Assembly: GCF_009909205.1 (NCBI RefSeq)
Contig: NZ_JAAAPN010000008.1
Coordinates: 62,001 to 126,000 of the forward strand
DNA length: 64,000 nt
Source: Aquabacterium fontiphilum
GTDB taxonomy: Bacteria; Pseudomonadota; Gammaproteobacteria; Burkholderiales; Burkholderiaceae_C
Direction of reading: 5' to 3'
Shown here one piece after another: positions 27,713 through 35,785 of this stretch. Each line of letters starts with the position of its first letter. Position 1 is the stretch's first letter. Below the pieces are notes generated by a model, which had not been told where the DNA came from, ran no database searches, and was given only the letters and a program-made list of their open reading frames with translations. The translations under genes and the position numbers were made by a program.

Positions 27713-29203
27713 ATGACCGAACAACTTGACGTGCTGATCGTGGGCGCTGGCCTGTCCGGCATTGGCGCGGCCCGCCACCTGAAGAGCCAGTGTCCCGAGA
27801 AGTCCTTTGCCATTCTGGAAGGTCGAGACACGCTGGGCGGCACGTGGGATCTGTTCCGTTATCCCGGCATCCGGTCTGACTCCGACATGTACACCCTGGG
27901 CTACAACTTCAAGCCCTGGACCGAGAAGCAGGTGATTGCCGACGGCCACCGCATCCGCAACTACATTGCTGAAACGGCCCGCGAGAACGGGCTGGAAAGC
28001 AATATCCGTTATGGTCACAAGGTGATCGCCGCCGACTGGCACAGCGACACGGCCACCTGGACGGTGACGGTACAGAAGAAGTCTGGCGAGATGGTGCAGA
28101 TCCAGTGCCACTGGCTGATGATGTGCTCGGGTTACTACAACTACGAATCCGGCTTCACACCCGAGTTCAAGGGCCGCGAAGATTTCAAGGGCCAGGTCAT
28201 TCACCCGCAGTTCTGGCCTGAGAACCTCGACTACAGCGGCAAGCGTGTCGTGGTGATCGGCTCGGGGGCCACCGCCATCACCCTCATCCCCTCGATGACG
28301 GACAAGGCCAAGCTCGTGACCATGCTGCAGCGCACGCCCAGCTACGTGGTCTCGGTGCCGCAGTTCGATCCGATGGTGCGCTTCCTGCTGAAGTTCCTGC
28401 CGGCCATGACGGTCTACAACATCAGCCGTGCCCGCAACAACTTCATCACGCAGAGCATCTTCAAGCTCTCGCGTTCGTTCCCCAAGTTCATGCGCTGGTT
28501 GCTGCTCAAGCAGGTCAAGGCCCAGGTCGGCCCGAACTTCGACATGAAGCATTTCACGCCGCCCTACAACCCGTGGGATCAGCGCCTGTGCGCCGTGCCC
28601 AACGGCGACATGTTCAAGGCCATTCGCAAGGGCAAGGCCAATGTGGTGACCGACCACATCGACCGATTCGTGGAAAACGGCATCAAGCTGAAGTCGGGCG
28701 AGGTGCTGGAGGCCGACATCATCGTCACCGCCACCGGTCTGAATCTGCGCCTGTTCGGTGGCATGACGATGACGGTCGACGGCAAGGCCATCGAGATGAA
28801 TCAACACATCTCGTACAAGGGCCTGATGTTCAGCGACATCCCCAACTTCTCGAACACGCTGGGCTACACCAACGCCTCGTGGACACTGAAGGCCGACCTG
28901 ATTGCCGAGTATGTCTGCCGCCTGCTCAAGCACATGGACAAGAGCGGCACCCGCATCGCCGTGCCCGTGCGCACGCCGGACGTGCGCCCCACGCAGCTGC
29001 TGGACATGACCTCGGGCTACGTCGCACGAGCCGAGGCCTATCTGCCCAAGGGCGCAGACCGGGCGCCGTGGAAGCTGTTCCAGAACTATGCGGCCGACAA
29101 GAAACAGCTGCGCGAGGGCAAGCTGGAAGACGGCGTCATGTCCTTCCGCAAGCCGCACGTGGCGGGTGGGGCCGGCAAGGGTGGCGACCGCATGGCGGCC
29201 TGA
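27713..29203 (+). CDS. Flavin-containing Baeyer-Villiger-type monooxygenase
   Basis: This 496-residue FAD/NADPH monooxygenase starts at ATG 27713 with GGAG eight bases upstream. The FAD motif GAGLSGIG is at residues 11-18, the Baeyer-Villiger fingerprint FKGQVIHPQFWP (FxGxxxHxxxWP) at 158-169, and the NADPH Rossmann motif VVVIGSGATA at about 181-190. It would insert oxygen next to a ketone to give an ester or lactone. An SDR and an HSL-type esterase that could supply the ketone and cleave the ester are encoded at 38-40 kb under a matching promoter element. The substrate is unknown. Confidence 0.88.
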   Translation: MTEQLDVLIVGAGLSGIGAARHLKSQCPEKSFAILEGRDTLGGTWDLFRYPGIRSDSDMYTLGYNFKPWTEKQVIADGHRIRNYIAETARENGLESNIRYGHKVIAADWHSDTATWTVTVQKKSGEMVQIQCHWLMMCSGYYNYESGFTPEFKGREDFKGQVIHPQFWPENLDYSGKRVVVIGSGATAITLIPSMTDKAKLVTMLQRTPSYVVSVPQFDPMVRFLLKFLPAMTVYNISRARNNFITQSIFKLSRSFPKFMRWLLLKQVKAQVGPNFDMKHFTPPYNPWDQRLCAVPNGDMFKAIRKGKANVVTDHIDRFVENGIKLKSGEVLEADIIVTATGLNLRLFGGMTMTVDGKAIEMNQHISYKGLMFSDIPNFSNTLGYTNASWTLKADLIAEYVCRLLKHMDKSGTRIAVPVRTPDVRPTQLLDMTSGYVARAEAYLPKGADRAPWKLFQNYAADKKQLREGKLEDGVMSFRKPHVAGGAGKGGDRMAA

Positions 29204-29218
29204 GAGCAGGCAACCGCC

Positions 29219-29740
29219 TCACGGCGGTGAGGGCTGCGCCAGGTAGGCCGCCCTCAGGGCCTCGACCCGCTGGCGGTTCTTGCCGAAGTCTTCCCGGCCC
29301 AGGCGGCTGGCGCTGCGCACCTCGATCACGGCCTCCTCGCGGTTGAGCCAGAACTCTAGGTCGTCCACGAATTTCATCCATGGCGTCTGCGCCTCTGCGC
29401 GCAGGTAGTCGCCTTGGTCGGCCACGATGCGCACCCCCGGCGTGCGTGTCAGCACGGTGCGCAAGGCCTGCCAGGAGGCCTGTGGCCCGGCGGGCTTCAT
29501 CGGGAACGGGTCCACCTGCGCATAGGCGTGTTGCGGGTGCTGAGGCAGCAGCCGCGCCTGGCTGGACACGCTGTTGCGCGTCTCCGAAGGCGGCTTGAGC
29601 CGCCCGTCCCGGACACCCAGGTCAGCGGGAGGCTCGCCCGCCAGCATGCCCAGCTGCGTGCCGACAGCAGCAGCCATCAGCAGCGCCAAGGCAGCAGTGA
29701 CGGCCATGCGGCTGCGTGTGGGTGAGCGCATCGGGCGCAT
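29219..29740 (-). CDS. DUF1499-like membrane-anchored protein
   Basis: This 173-residue protein has one N-terminal hydrophobic segment (MAVTAALALLMAAAVGTQLG), which could be a signal anchor. The C-terminal region (YLRAEAQTPWMKFVDDLEFWL ... VIEVRSASRLGREDFGKNR) matches the DUF1499 pattern as I know it. Function is unknown. Alternative ATGs at 29740 and 29731 are equivalent. It starts 17 bases after the YidB-like gene, suggesting an operon, and converges on the BVMO gene with a 15-base gap. Confidence 0.7.
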   Translation of the reverse strand: MRPMRSPTRSRMAVTAALALLMAAAVGTQLGMLAGEPPADLGVRDGRLKPPSETRNSVSSQARLLPQHPQHAYAQVDPFPMKPAGPQASWQALRTVLTRTPGVRIVADQGDYLRAEAQTPWMKFVDDLEFWLNREEAVIEVRSASRLGREDFGKNRQRVEALRAAYLAQPSPP

Positions 29741-29757
29741 CGGCGCGGCCGATCCGC

Positions 29758-30189
29758 TCAGCGAGGCGCCTGATCCGATGTCAGCACGTTGGCCACCAGC
29801 GCGCTCAGCTGTTGCTGATCGGGCAGCACGCCATCGGGCGTCAGTCGATCGATCAGCTGGGGCAAGGCCTCGCTGATGACCGCGGCCTCCTGCTCCGGGG
29901 TGTTGCCGCTGCCCTGAGCGAGTCGGGCCAGGAAATCCTTGCCCAGCACCGTCATGATCTGGTCGGCCGTCACCGGCATGTTGCGGCCTTGGCCGATCCA
30001 GGAGGCCACCAGCTCGCCGTAGCCCTTGTCTTCAAAGGTCTTGATCAGGCCTGGCAGGCCGCCAAACTCCGGCGCGTTGAGCAGTTGCGTGGCCAGCGTG
30101 ATCACCGCCCCCGGCTGCCCCATCCCGCTGTTGTCGCCTGTGGCCAGTGCGCTCACCACACCGCCGGTCAGTTGATTCAGCAATCCCAT
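29758..30189 (-). CDS. YidB-like DUF937 protein
   Basis: This 143-residue soluble protein begins MGLLNQLTGGVVSAL at ATG 30189 after the strong ribosome site AGGAGGTG. DUF937/YidB features are the Gly-rich head and GLPGLIKTFEDKGYGELVASWIGQG, followed by ITADQI-like VTADQIMTVLG. Its biological role is unknown. It lies between a DUF481 gene (92 bases upstream) and a DUF1499 gene. Confidence 0.85.
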   Translation of the reverse strand: MGLLNQLTGGVVSALATGDNSGMGQPGAVITLATQLLNAPEFGGLPGLIKTFEDKGYGELVASWIGQGRNMPVTADQIMTVLGKDFLARLAQGSGNTPEQEAAVISEALPQLIDRLTPDGVLPDQQQLSALVANVLTSDQAPR

Positions 30190-30281
30190 GATGCACCTCC
30201 TGTTGTGGCTGAAAACCCAGTTTATGCCAGCTGATGCCGACGCGGCATTTGTGATGGCGCAAACGCGGCTGGGCGCAGGGC

Positions 30282-31055
30282 TTACCGGCCCAGCTTGACA
30301 TTCAGCCCTGTAAACAGCGAGGTGTCGACCTTCTTCACGCCAGGCGGCACCTTGCTGTTGTACGTGCGGATCAGCCCCACCGACAGCGACGTGGCCTTGC
30401 TGATGGCCACGTTGACGGAGCCGTTGAAGCGCAGCAAGTTGAGCTTGTCGCCACTGAGGCCCTGGTTGTACTCGAGCCGCTGCTTCATGCTGACGGTGTC
30501 GTTGAGCTGGTGGCTGGACTCCTCGCCGATCAGCACGCCGGTGTTCGAGAACCGTGTGTCCGTCTTGTCGTTGATGGTCTGCGCCTCGCGGTAGACCGAG
30601 CGCGTGAGGCTCAAACCGCTGAAGACGTCCAGCGTATGGCGCTCGCTGCGAATCAGGTGATGACCCAGACCGGTGGCCACGTTGCTGCGGTGCTTGAGTT
30701 CCAGCAGCCGGTCGGCGTCGACGCCAAGCTTGACGAACGCGAACCAGTGCGGGCCGAGGTCCAGATCCTGGCGACCGGATACGCCCCATTTGTTCGCCGT
30801 GGTCTCGCGGTCGCCGTCCACCTTGCTGCGGGCCTGGTTGGCGAAGGCTTGAACCGAGGTCTTCGCGCCTTCCACCTGGCGCGTGAGGTTCACGTTGACC
30901 AGCAGCGCGCTGGAGTCGGTGTTGCCGCTCGAAAACGACAGCGAAGCCCCGGCCAGCCCACGCCACACGCCATCGCGCGGGGCAGGTTCGGCCCACAGCG
31001 GTGCGCTTCCCAGACACAAGGCGCAGGCGAGCAGGGGGACGCGGCGGCAAGACAT
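30282..31055 (-). CDS. DUF481 family outer-membrane beta-barrel protein
   Basis: This 257-residue exported protein has a signal peptide (VPLLACALCLGSAPLWA) and AAAGGA upstream of ATG 31055. The body is a run of alternating beta strands (SLSFSSGNTDSSALLVNVNL, TTANKWGVSGRQDLDL, FVKLGVDADRLLELKHRSN) ending with a terminal strand TGLNVKLGR, typical of DUF481 proteins, sometimes called salt-induced outer-membrane proteins. It is divergent from arsR and probably unrelated to arsenic. Confidence 0.8.
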   Translation of the reverse strand: MSCRRVPLLACALCLGSAPLWAEPAPRDGVWRGLAGASLSFSSGNTDSSALLVNVNLTRQVEGAKTSVQAFANQARSKVDGDRETTANKWGVSGRQDLDLGPHWFAFVKLGVDADRLLELKHRSNVATGLGHHLIRSERHTLDVFSGLSLTRSVYREAQTINDKTDTRFSNTGVLIGEESSHQLNDTVSMKQRLEYNQGLSGDKLNLLRFNGSVNVAISKATSLSVGLIRTYNSKVPPGVKKVDTSLFTGLNVKLGR

Positions 31056-31136
31056 GGCTTTCCTTTCTGATGGGTGGGTGGCGTGAGATCGGGTGCGATC
31101 TGCTGCGCCGCAGCATACCGCGTGCCGATTCGCCCC

Positions 31137-31164
31137 TTGCTAAATTCAATAATTCGACGATAAT
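31137..31164 (+). promoter_or_regulatory. ars operon promoter
   Basis: TTGCTA (31137-31142) and GATAAT (31159-31164) are 16 bases apart. The -10 ends six bases before the arsR ATG, so transcription would begin at or next to the start codon. The AT-rich spacer (AATTCAATAATTCG) is the likely ArsR operator. Confidence 0.55.
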
Positions 31165-31170
31165 GGAAAT

Positions 31171-31509
31171 ATGGAAGAAAACGATGTCATCGCTTCGCTT
31201 GCGGCCTTGGCCCAGCCGGTGCGCCTGCGGGTGTTCCGCGCGCTGGTGGGCGCCGGCCCCGAAGGGCTCACGCCCACGGCCCTGTCCGACACGCTGGATG
31301 TGCCGGCCTCCAGCCTGTCGTTTCATCTGAAGGAATTGCTGCATGCCGGCTTGGTCACGCAAGAGCGCGACGGCCGCCGACTGATCTACCGCGCCGATTT
31401 CGGGCGCATGAACGACGTGATGGGCTACCTCACAGCCCATTGCTGCCAGGGGGTGCCGTGCGAGCTGGCGCCCACCCCTGCCTCCAACTCTGCCTCCACC
31501 TGTTGCTGA
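31171..31509 (+). CDS. arsR: ArsR-family arsenite-responsive repressor
   Basis: This 112-residue winged-helix repressor starts at ATG 31171; the fold begins at VIASLAALAQPVRLRVFRAL. The recognition helix lies in ASSLSFHLKELLHAGLV. It lacks the ELCVCDL metal site in the DNA-binding helix. Instead it has a C-terminal Cys set, Cys91, Cys92 and Cys97 (HCCQGVPC), like the C-terminal As(III) site of Acidithiobacillus-type ArsR, plus a terminal Cys111-Cys112. It would repress the downstream ars genes until arsenite binds. No good Shine-Dalgarno is visible. Confidence 0.9.
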   Translation: MEENDVIASLAALAQPVRLRVFRALVGAGPEGLTPTALSDTLDVPASSLSFHLKELLHAGLVTQERDGRRLIYRADFGRMNDVMGYLTAHCCQGVPCELAPTPASNSASTCC

Positions 31510-31520
31510 AGGAGCCGCTG

Positions 31521-32000
31521 ATGAAACGCTTTCATGTCCATGTGCACGTGGCCGATCTGGGCCAGAGCATCGGGTTCTACTCCCGGCTGTTCGGCCAGAC
31601 GCCTGCCCGTCAGGAGGCCGATTACGCCAAGTGGATGCTCGAGGATCCGCCGGTGAACTTCGCGATCTCGCAGCGCGGTGGCCAACCGGGCGTCGACCAT
31701 CTGGGCATCCAGGTCGACGACCCGGCCGAACTGGGCGAACTCAAGCAGCGTGCCGAAGCGGCGGACCTGACCTTGCTCGACGAAGGCGAGACCGCCTGCT
31801 GCTATGCCCGAAGCGACAAGCACTGGCTGGTCGACCCGCAGGGCATCGCCTGGGAGCACTTCCACACGCTGGGCAACGTGCCCACGTTCAGCGGGGGCGA
31901 GCCCGAGCCGGCCCCGGCCGCCCCGGCTGCCTCTGCCTGCTGCCCCCCACGCGGCAAGCCGGTGGGCATCCCCGTCAAGTCAGCGTCTGGCTGCTGCTGA
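31521..32000 (+). CDS. arsI: ArsI-type C-As lyase (glyoxalase/dioxygenase fold)
   Basis: This 159-residue protein starts at ATG 31521 after AAGGAG. ArsI is a non-heme iron dioxygenase that splits the carbon-arsenic bond of trivalent organoarsenicals such as methylarsenite. Likely iron ligands are an N-terminal His (FHVHVHVADL), His60 (GVDHLGIQV) and Glu112 (AWEHFH); the arsenic-binding vicinal pair is Cys93-Cys94 (TACCYARSDKHWLVDP). The family was formerly called CadI. A C-terminal tail adds Cys140-Cys141 and Cys158-Cys159. It follows arsR by 11 bases. Confidence 0.88.
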   Translation: MKRFHVHVHVADLGQSIGFYSRLFGQTPARQEADYAKWMLEDPPVNFAISQRGGQPGVDHLGIQVDDPAELGELKQRAEAADLTLLDEGETACCYARSDKHWLVDPQGIAWEHFHTLGNVPTFSGGEPEPAPAAPAASACCPPRGKPVGIPVKSASGCC

Positions 32001-32051
32001 GCCGCGCACAGTTTCTTTGGCAGCAAGTTCTTTGCAGTAAGAGGTACCCCC

Positions 32052-32546
32052 ATGGACCATCGCACCTACCACGTGCTGTTTGTCTGCACCGGCAACTCGG
32101 CCCGCTCCATCCTGGCCGAAGGCCTTCTGAACCAGCTCGGACAGGGGCGCTTCAAGGCCTGGTCCGCAGGCAGCCAGCCCAAGGGGGCCGTGCACCCGCT
32201 CGCGCTCGAAACGCTCGCGCAGATGCACATCCTGCCCCAGGGCTTCGCCAGCAAGAGCTGGGACGTCTTCGCCCAGCCCGACGCGCCCGCGCTGGACTTC
32301 GTCTTCACGGTGTGTGACAACGCCGCGGGCGAGGTCTGCCCGGTGTGGCCGGGGCAACCCATGACCGCGCACTGGGGCGTGCCGGATCCGGCCGCCGTGC
32401 AGGGCAGCGAGGCCGAGCAGCGCCGGGCCTTCAAAGATGCCGCCCAGGCGCTCAAGCGCCGCATCGAGCTGATGCTGGCGCTGCCCATCGACAAGCTCGC
32501 GCCACTGTCCCTGCAACACCAACTCGACGCCATCGGCAAGCAGTGA
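32052..32546 (+). CDS. arsC: Arsenate reductase, LMW phosphatase family (first copy)
   Basis: This 164-residue protein has the phosphatase loop CTGNSARS (Cys12 to Arg18) and downstream Cys residues (FTVCDNAAGEVCPVWPG) that can act in the disulfide relay. It reduces arsenate to arsenite for export by Acr3, using thioredoxin or glutaredoxin. It is 51 bases after arsI and 7 bases before a second, distinct arsC. Confidence 0.92.
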   Translation: MDHRTYHVLFVCTGNSARSILAEGLLNQLGQGRFKAWSAGSQPKGAVHPLALETLAQMHILPQGFASKSWDVFAQPDAPALDFVFTVCDNAAGEVCPVWPGQPMTAHWGVPDPAAVQGSEAEQRRAFKDAAQALKRRIELMLALPIDKLAPLSLQHQLDAIGKQ

Positions 32547-32553
32547 GCCGTTC

Positions 32554-33057
32554 ATGACCACCCACGTTCTCATCCTCTGTACCCACAACTCCGCGCGCAG
32601 CGTCTTGTCCGAGGGCATGCTCAACCACCTCGCCGCCCGGCTCGGCAAGGATGTCAAGGCCCACAGCGCCGGCAGCGCGCCCAGCGGCCGCATCAACCCG
32701 TTTGCCGTCGAGGCGCTGAACCACGCCGGCATCGACACCTCGGCCTACCGCAGCAAGAGCTGGGACGAGTTCACCACGCCCGATGCGCCCCCGCTGTCCG
32801 TCGTCATCACGGTGTGCGACAGTGCAGCAGCCGAGTCCTGCCCCGTGTTTTTCGGTGGCAACGGCCAGCCTGTGAAGGTGCACTGGGGCTACCCGGATCC
32901 GTCGAATGCCGAAGGTGGTGACGAAGGCAAGCGCCGCGCGTTCGAGCTCACGCGCCAGGCCATCGGCTACAAGATGCTGCAGCTGCTGGCCTTGCCGCTT
33001 GCAAGCATGTCGCGTGAGGCCTTGCAGGCCGCGCTCGACGAGATTGCGCGCAGCTGA
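32554..33057 (+). CDS. arsC: Arsenate reductase, LMW phosphatase family (second copy)
   Basis: This 167-residue homologue of the preceding gene has loop CTHNSARS (Cys9 to Arg15) and [19 protein letters not shown]. The two copies differ across most of their length, so they are diverged paralogues or separately acquired rather than a recent duplication. It sits 11 bases upstream of acr3. Confidence 0.92.
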   Translation: MTTHVLILCTHNSARSVLSEGMLNHLAARLGKDVKAHSAGSAPSGRINPFAVEALNHAGIDTSAYRSKSWDEFTTPDAPPLSVVITVCDSAAAESCPVFFGGNGQPVKVHWGYPDPSNAEGGDEGKRRAFELTRQAIGYKMLQLLALPLASMSREALQAALDEIARS

Positions 33058-33068
33058 GCGGGGGCATC

Positions 33069-34094
33069 ATGGGTCTGTTCGAACGCTTTCTGACCGTGTG
33101 GGTCGGCATGGGCATCCTGGCCGGTGTCGCGCTGGGCCTGGCTGCGCCGGGCCTGTTCCAGCTCATCGCGGGCATCGAGTACGCCCACGTCAACCTGGTC
33201 GTGGCCGTGTTCATCTGGGTGATGATCTACCCGATGATGATCCAGATCGACTGGTCATCGATCAAGGATGTGGGCCGCAAGCCCAAGGGCCTGATGCTGA
33301 CCCTGGTGGTGAACTGGCTGATCAAGCCCTTCACCATGGCCGCACTGGGTGTGCTGTTCTTCCAGTACCTGTTTGCCGACTGGGTCGACCCGCAATCGGC
33401 CAGCGAGTACATCGCCGGCATGATCCTGCTGGGCGTGGCGCCGTGCACGGCCATGGTCTTCGTGTGGAGCCAGCTGGTCAAGGGCGATGCCAACTACACG
33501 CTGGTGCAGGTGTCGGTCAACGACATCATCATGGTGTTCGCCTTCGCGCCCATTGCCGCTTTTCTGCTGGGTGTCACCAAGGTCACCGTGCCGTGGGAGA
33601 CGCTGCTGCTGTCGACCGTGCTGTATGTGGTGTTGCCCCTGCTGGCCGGCATGGCCACGCGACGCGTGCTGCTGTCGCGCTCGTCGCATGCGCTGGCCGA
33701 TTTCGTGGCGGCCATCAAGCCATGGTCCATCGTCGGGCTGATTGCCACCGTGGTGCTGCTCTTTGGCTTTCAGGCCGAAACCATCGTGGCTCAGCCGGGC
33801 GTCATCGGGTTGATCGCCGTGCCGCTCATCATCCAGACCTACGGCATCTTCCTGATCGCCTACCTGGCTGCGCGCTGGCTCAAGCTGCCGCACAACGTGG
33901 GTGGGCCCGCCTGCTTGATCGGCACTTCCAACTTCTTCGAGCTGGCCGTGGCCGTGGCCATCTCGCTGTTCGGGCTGAACTCGGGTGCGGCGCTGGCCAC
34001 CGTGGTGGGCGTGCTGGTCGAGGTGCCAGTGATGCTCTCACTGGTCGCGCTGGTCAACCGCAGCAAGGGCTGGTACGAGCGGGCGGGGGCGTAG
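33069..34094 (+). CDS. acr3: Arsenite efflux permease, ACR3 family
   Basis: This 341-residue polytopic permease of about ten helices has conserved Cys126 in [16 protein letters not shown], the essential cysteine of ACR3 transporters, and a conserved Glu in [10 protein letters not shown] near the end. It exports arsenite produced by the two ArsC proteins. It is the last gene of the ars operon, with a 111-base gap to the next gene. Confidence 0.93.
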   Translation: MGLFERFLTVWVGMGILAGVALGLAAPGLFQLIAGIEYAHVNLVVAVFIWVMIYPMMIQIDWSSIKDVGRKPKGLMLTLVVNWLIKPFTMAALGVLFFQYLFADWVDPQSASEYIAGMILLGVAPCTAMVFVWSQLVKGDANYTLVQVSVNDIIMVFAFAPIAAFLLGVTKVTVPWETLLLSTVLYVVLPLLAGMATRRVLLSRSSHALADFVAAIKPWSIVGLIATVVLLFGFQAETIVAQPGVIGLIAVPLIIQTYGIFLIAYLAARWLKLPHNVGGPACLIGTSNFFELAVAVAISLFGLNSGAALATVVGVLVEVPVMLSLVALVNRSKGWYERAGA

Positions 34095-34205
34095 GTGCGC
34101 TGAACTTCGCACAGGAAGCACGATCCCTTGCGCGGCCCGACAAGTCGCGCCCGCCGAGGGCGGCGCATAATCTGAATCGCCAGTCTCGCTGCCCATCCTC
34201 ACGCC

Positions 34206-35663
34206 ATGTCGAAAGCTGTACCCCGCGTCGTACGCCAAGTTCTTCTTTGCCTCTCGGCTGCGTGGGCGTCTGCCTGGCCCGTGTGGGCGAGTCAGTCAGG
34301 CGCTGCAAGCGGCGGGGTCGCTGAAGCGATGGCAAGATGCTATGTGTCGGCAGCGACAGACGAGCCTACGCCTGTCCAGTATCAACGTACGTCCGAGGGT
34401 ATGCCCGAGGCGATCGCAGGGGTGACCACCGTTCGTCCAGAAGAGGCCAAGTGCTTGATGGATGCGCTGGGTGAGCGCTTGGTCGTGGTGCAGGTCATGA
34501 ACGATGAGCGCCAACTGCCTGGCGCCCAGGCCGTCCCGGAGTTGGCCTCGCCGGACCTCAGCGAGCAGGCCCACGAGCGCTTGGGCGAACGGCTGGCGCA
34601 ACTGAGTGGCCGCGACAAGATGCGCCCCCTGTTGTTCTATTGTCACCACGCGCGCTGTGCCCTGTCCTACAACGCCAGCGTGCGCGCGCGGCAGCACGGC
34701 TACGCCCACGTCTTCTGGTTGCGGCAGGGCAATGCCGGGTGGATTCATGCGGGCTTGCCGCTCCAGGGAGACGAACTTGGGGCTTCTGGCATCCCGATCC
34801 GAGCCGAGCAGATGATTCAGCGCTGCAAATATGCCGCACTGTCGTATGGCGCTGAGGACTACGCCAAGGTGTTCGTGACGGCCCGGCACGCCATGGAGTT
34901 GGACAGCAAGTTCAGCGAGCCTCGGCGAATATTGCGTGCGCGCTACGAGCGCTGCCTTGCTGATCTGCGTAACGGCTTTGCTGGTAATCGACTTGTGCTG
35001 GACGAGATCAATCGCAGCTATCTCCAGGGTGAAATGCTGGCCAACAATGCCATTGCCCTTGCTCGACACCAGGCAGAAGCCAATCCACAGTTGTTCAAGG
35101 ACATGCTGGAGCGCATCGACGTGCGCCTGCTTAACCTGAAGCTGGCCAGCGCGCGGCATGCCGGCGGCTCGGTGGCGGATTGCGGACCGCCGCTCACCAA
35201 GGAGCGCATGAGCAACGCAGAGCTAGAGCGCGCACGCGCCTGGCTGAACAACTACCGTGCTTGCCTGCTCCGGCTGGAGCCGCCGCGCCCTCGTGGAGAG
35301 GCGTGGGAGACCGTGGACTTCGAAGCGGCCGTTCGTCTGGCGCAGGCCGTCGCCCCGTTGACGTGCGGTGTGGCGTCTGGCCCCCGATGCGTGCCGCAGG
35401 AAAGCTGGAAGCGGGTTGCCGATGTGGCGAATCAAGGCAACTTGGACCGGATTAAGGACAGCGAGCAGCGGCAAGCCCGCTTGCGCGGTGACATCGCCCA
35501 GGCCTTGTCGTCCGTCAACGACTGGGTCGCCCGAGTCAACGCGCACCTGACGGACGAAGACGACGCGGCGGAGGCGTCCTATGCCGCGCCTGTCTACCGG
35601 CCGGCCATGCCGGCGCCCTCGGTCCGGCGCAACTCGTCGGTCAGCGCGCCCGGCATGCGATGA
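34206..35663 (+). CDS. Unrecognised exported protein with a rhodanese-like segment
   Basis: This 485-residue protein starts at ATG 34206 with a signal peptide (VLLCLSAAWASAWPVWA). Residues about 70-190 resemble a rhodanese-like fold: a strand (LLFY) runs into CHHARC (Cys146 and Cys151), the position of the rhodanese active loop, then ALSYNASVRARQHGYAHVFWLRQGNAGW. The loop departs from the usual CxxGxR. Residues 200-440 are helical and TPR-like by inspection, with scattered Cys; the tail is Pro/Ser-rich and disordered. It follows the ars operon but has no clear arsenic link. Function is unknown. Confidence 0.55.
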   Translation: MSKAVPRVVRQVLLCLSAAWASAWPVWASQSGAASGGVAEAMARCYVSAATDEPTPVQYQRTSEGMPEAIAGVTTVRPEEAKCLMDALGERLVVVQVMNDERQLPGAQAVPELASPDLSEQAHERLGERLAQLSGRDKMRPLLFYCHHARCALSYNASVRARQHGYAHVFWLRQGNAGWIHAGLPLQGDELGASGIPIRAEQMIQRCKYAALSYGAEDYAKVFVTARHAMELDSKFSEPRRILRARYERCLADLRNGFAGNRLVLDEINRSYLQGEMLANNAIALARHQAEANPQLFKDMLERIDVRLLNLKLASARHAGGSVADCGPPLTKERMSNAELERARAWLNNYRACLLRLEPPRPRGEAWETVDFEAAVRLAQAVAPLTCGVASGPRCVPQESWKRVADVANQGNLDRIKDSEQRQARLRGDIAQALSSVNDWVARVNAHLTDEDDAAEASYAAPVYRPAMPAPSVRRNSSVSAPGMR

Positions 35664-35677
35664 CACCAGGCAGGTGA

Positions 35678-35693
35678 CCCCGTACTTACGGGG
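35678..35693. promoter_or_regulatory. Palindrome upstream of the first pectinacetylesterase-like gene
   Basis: CCCCGTA-CT-TACGGGG is a perfect inverted repeat with 7-base arms, about 95 bases before the start codon at 35786 and 15 bases after the preceding stop. It could be a regulator site, or a short hairpin ending the upstream transcript; no T run follows. Confidence 0.4.
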
Positions 35694-35785
35694 CCGGGTT
35701 CCCCCGATCCGGGAATGTCGCCATTCATTGAATGCGCGGCGTTCGGCAGCATGCCGCTCAATCTGAACGATTGAGGAGACCTGCC

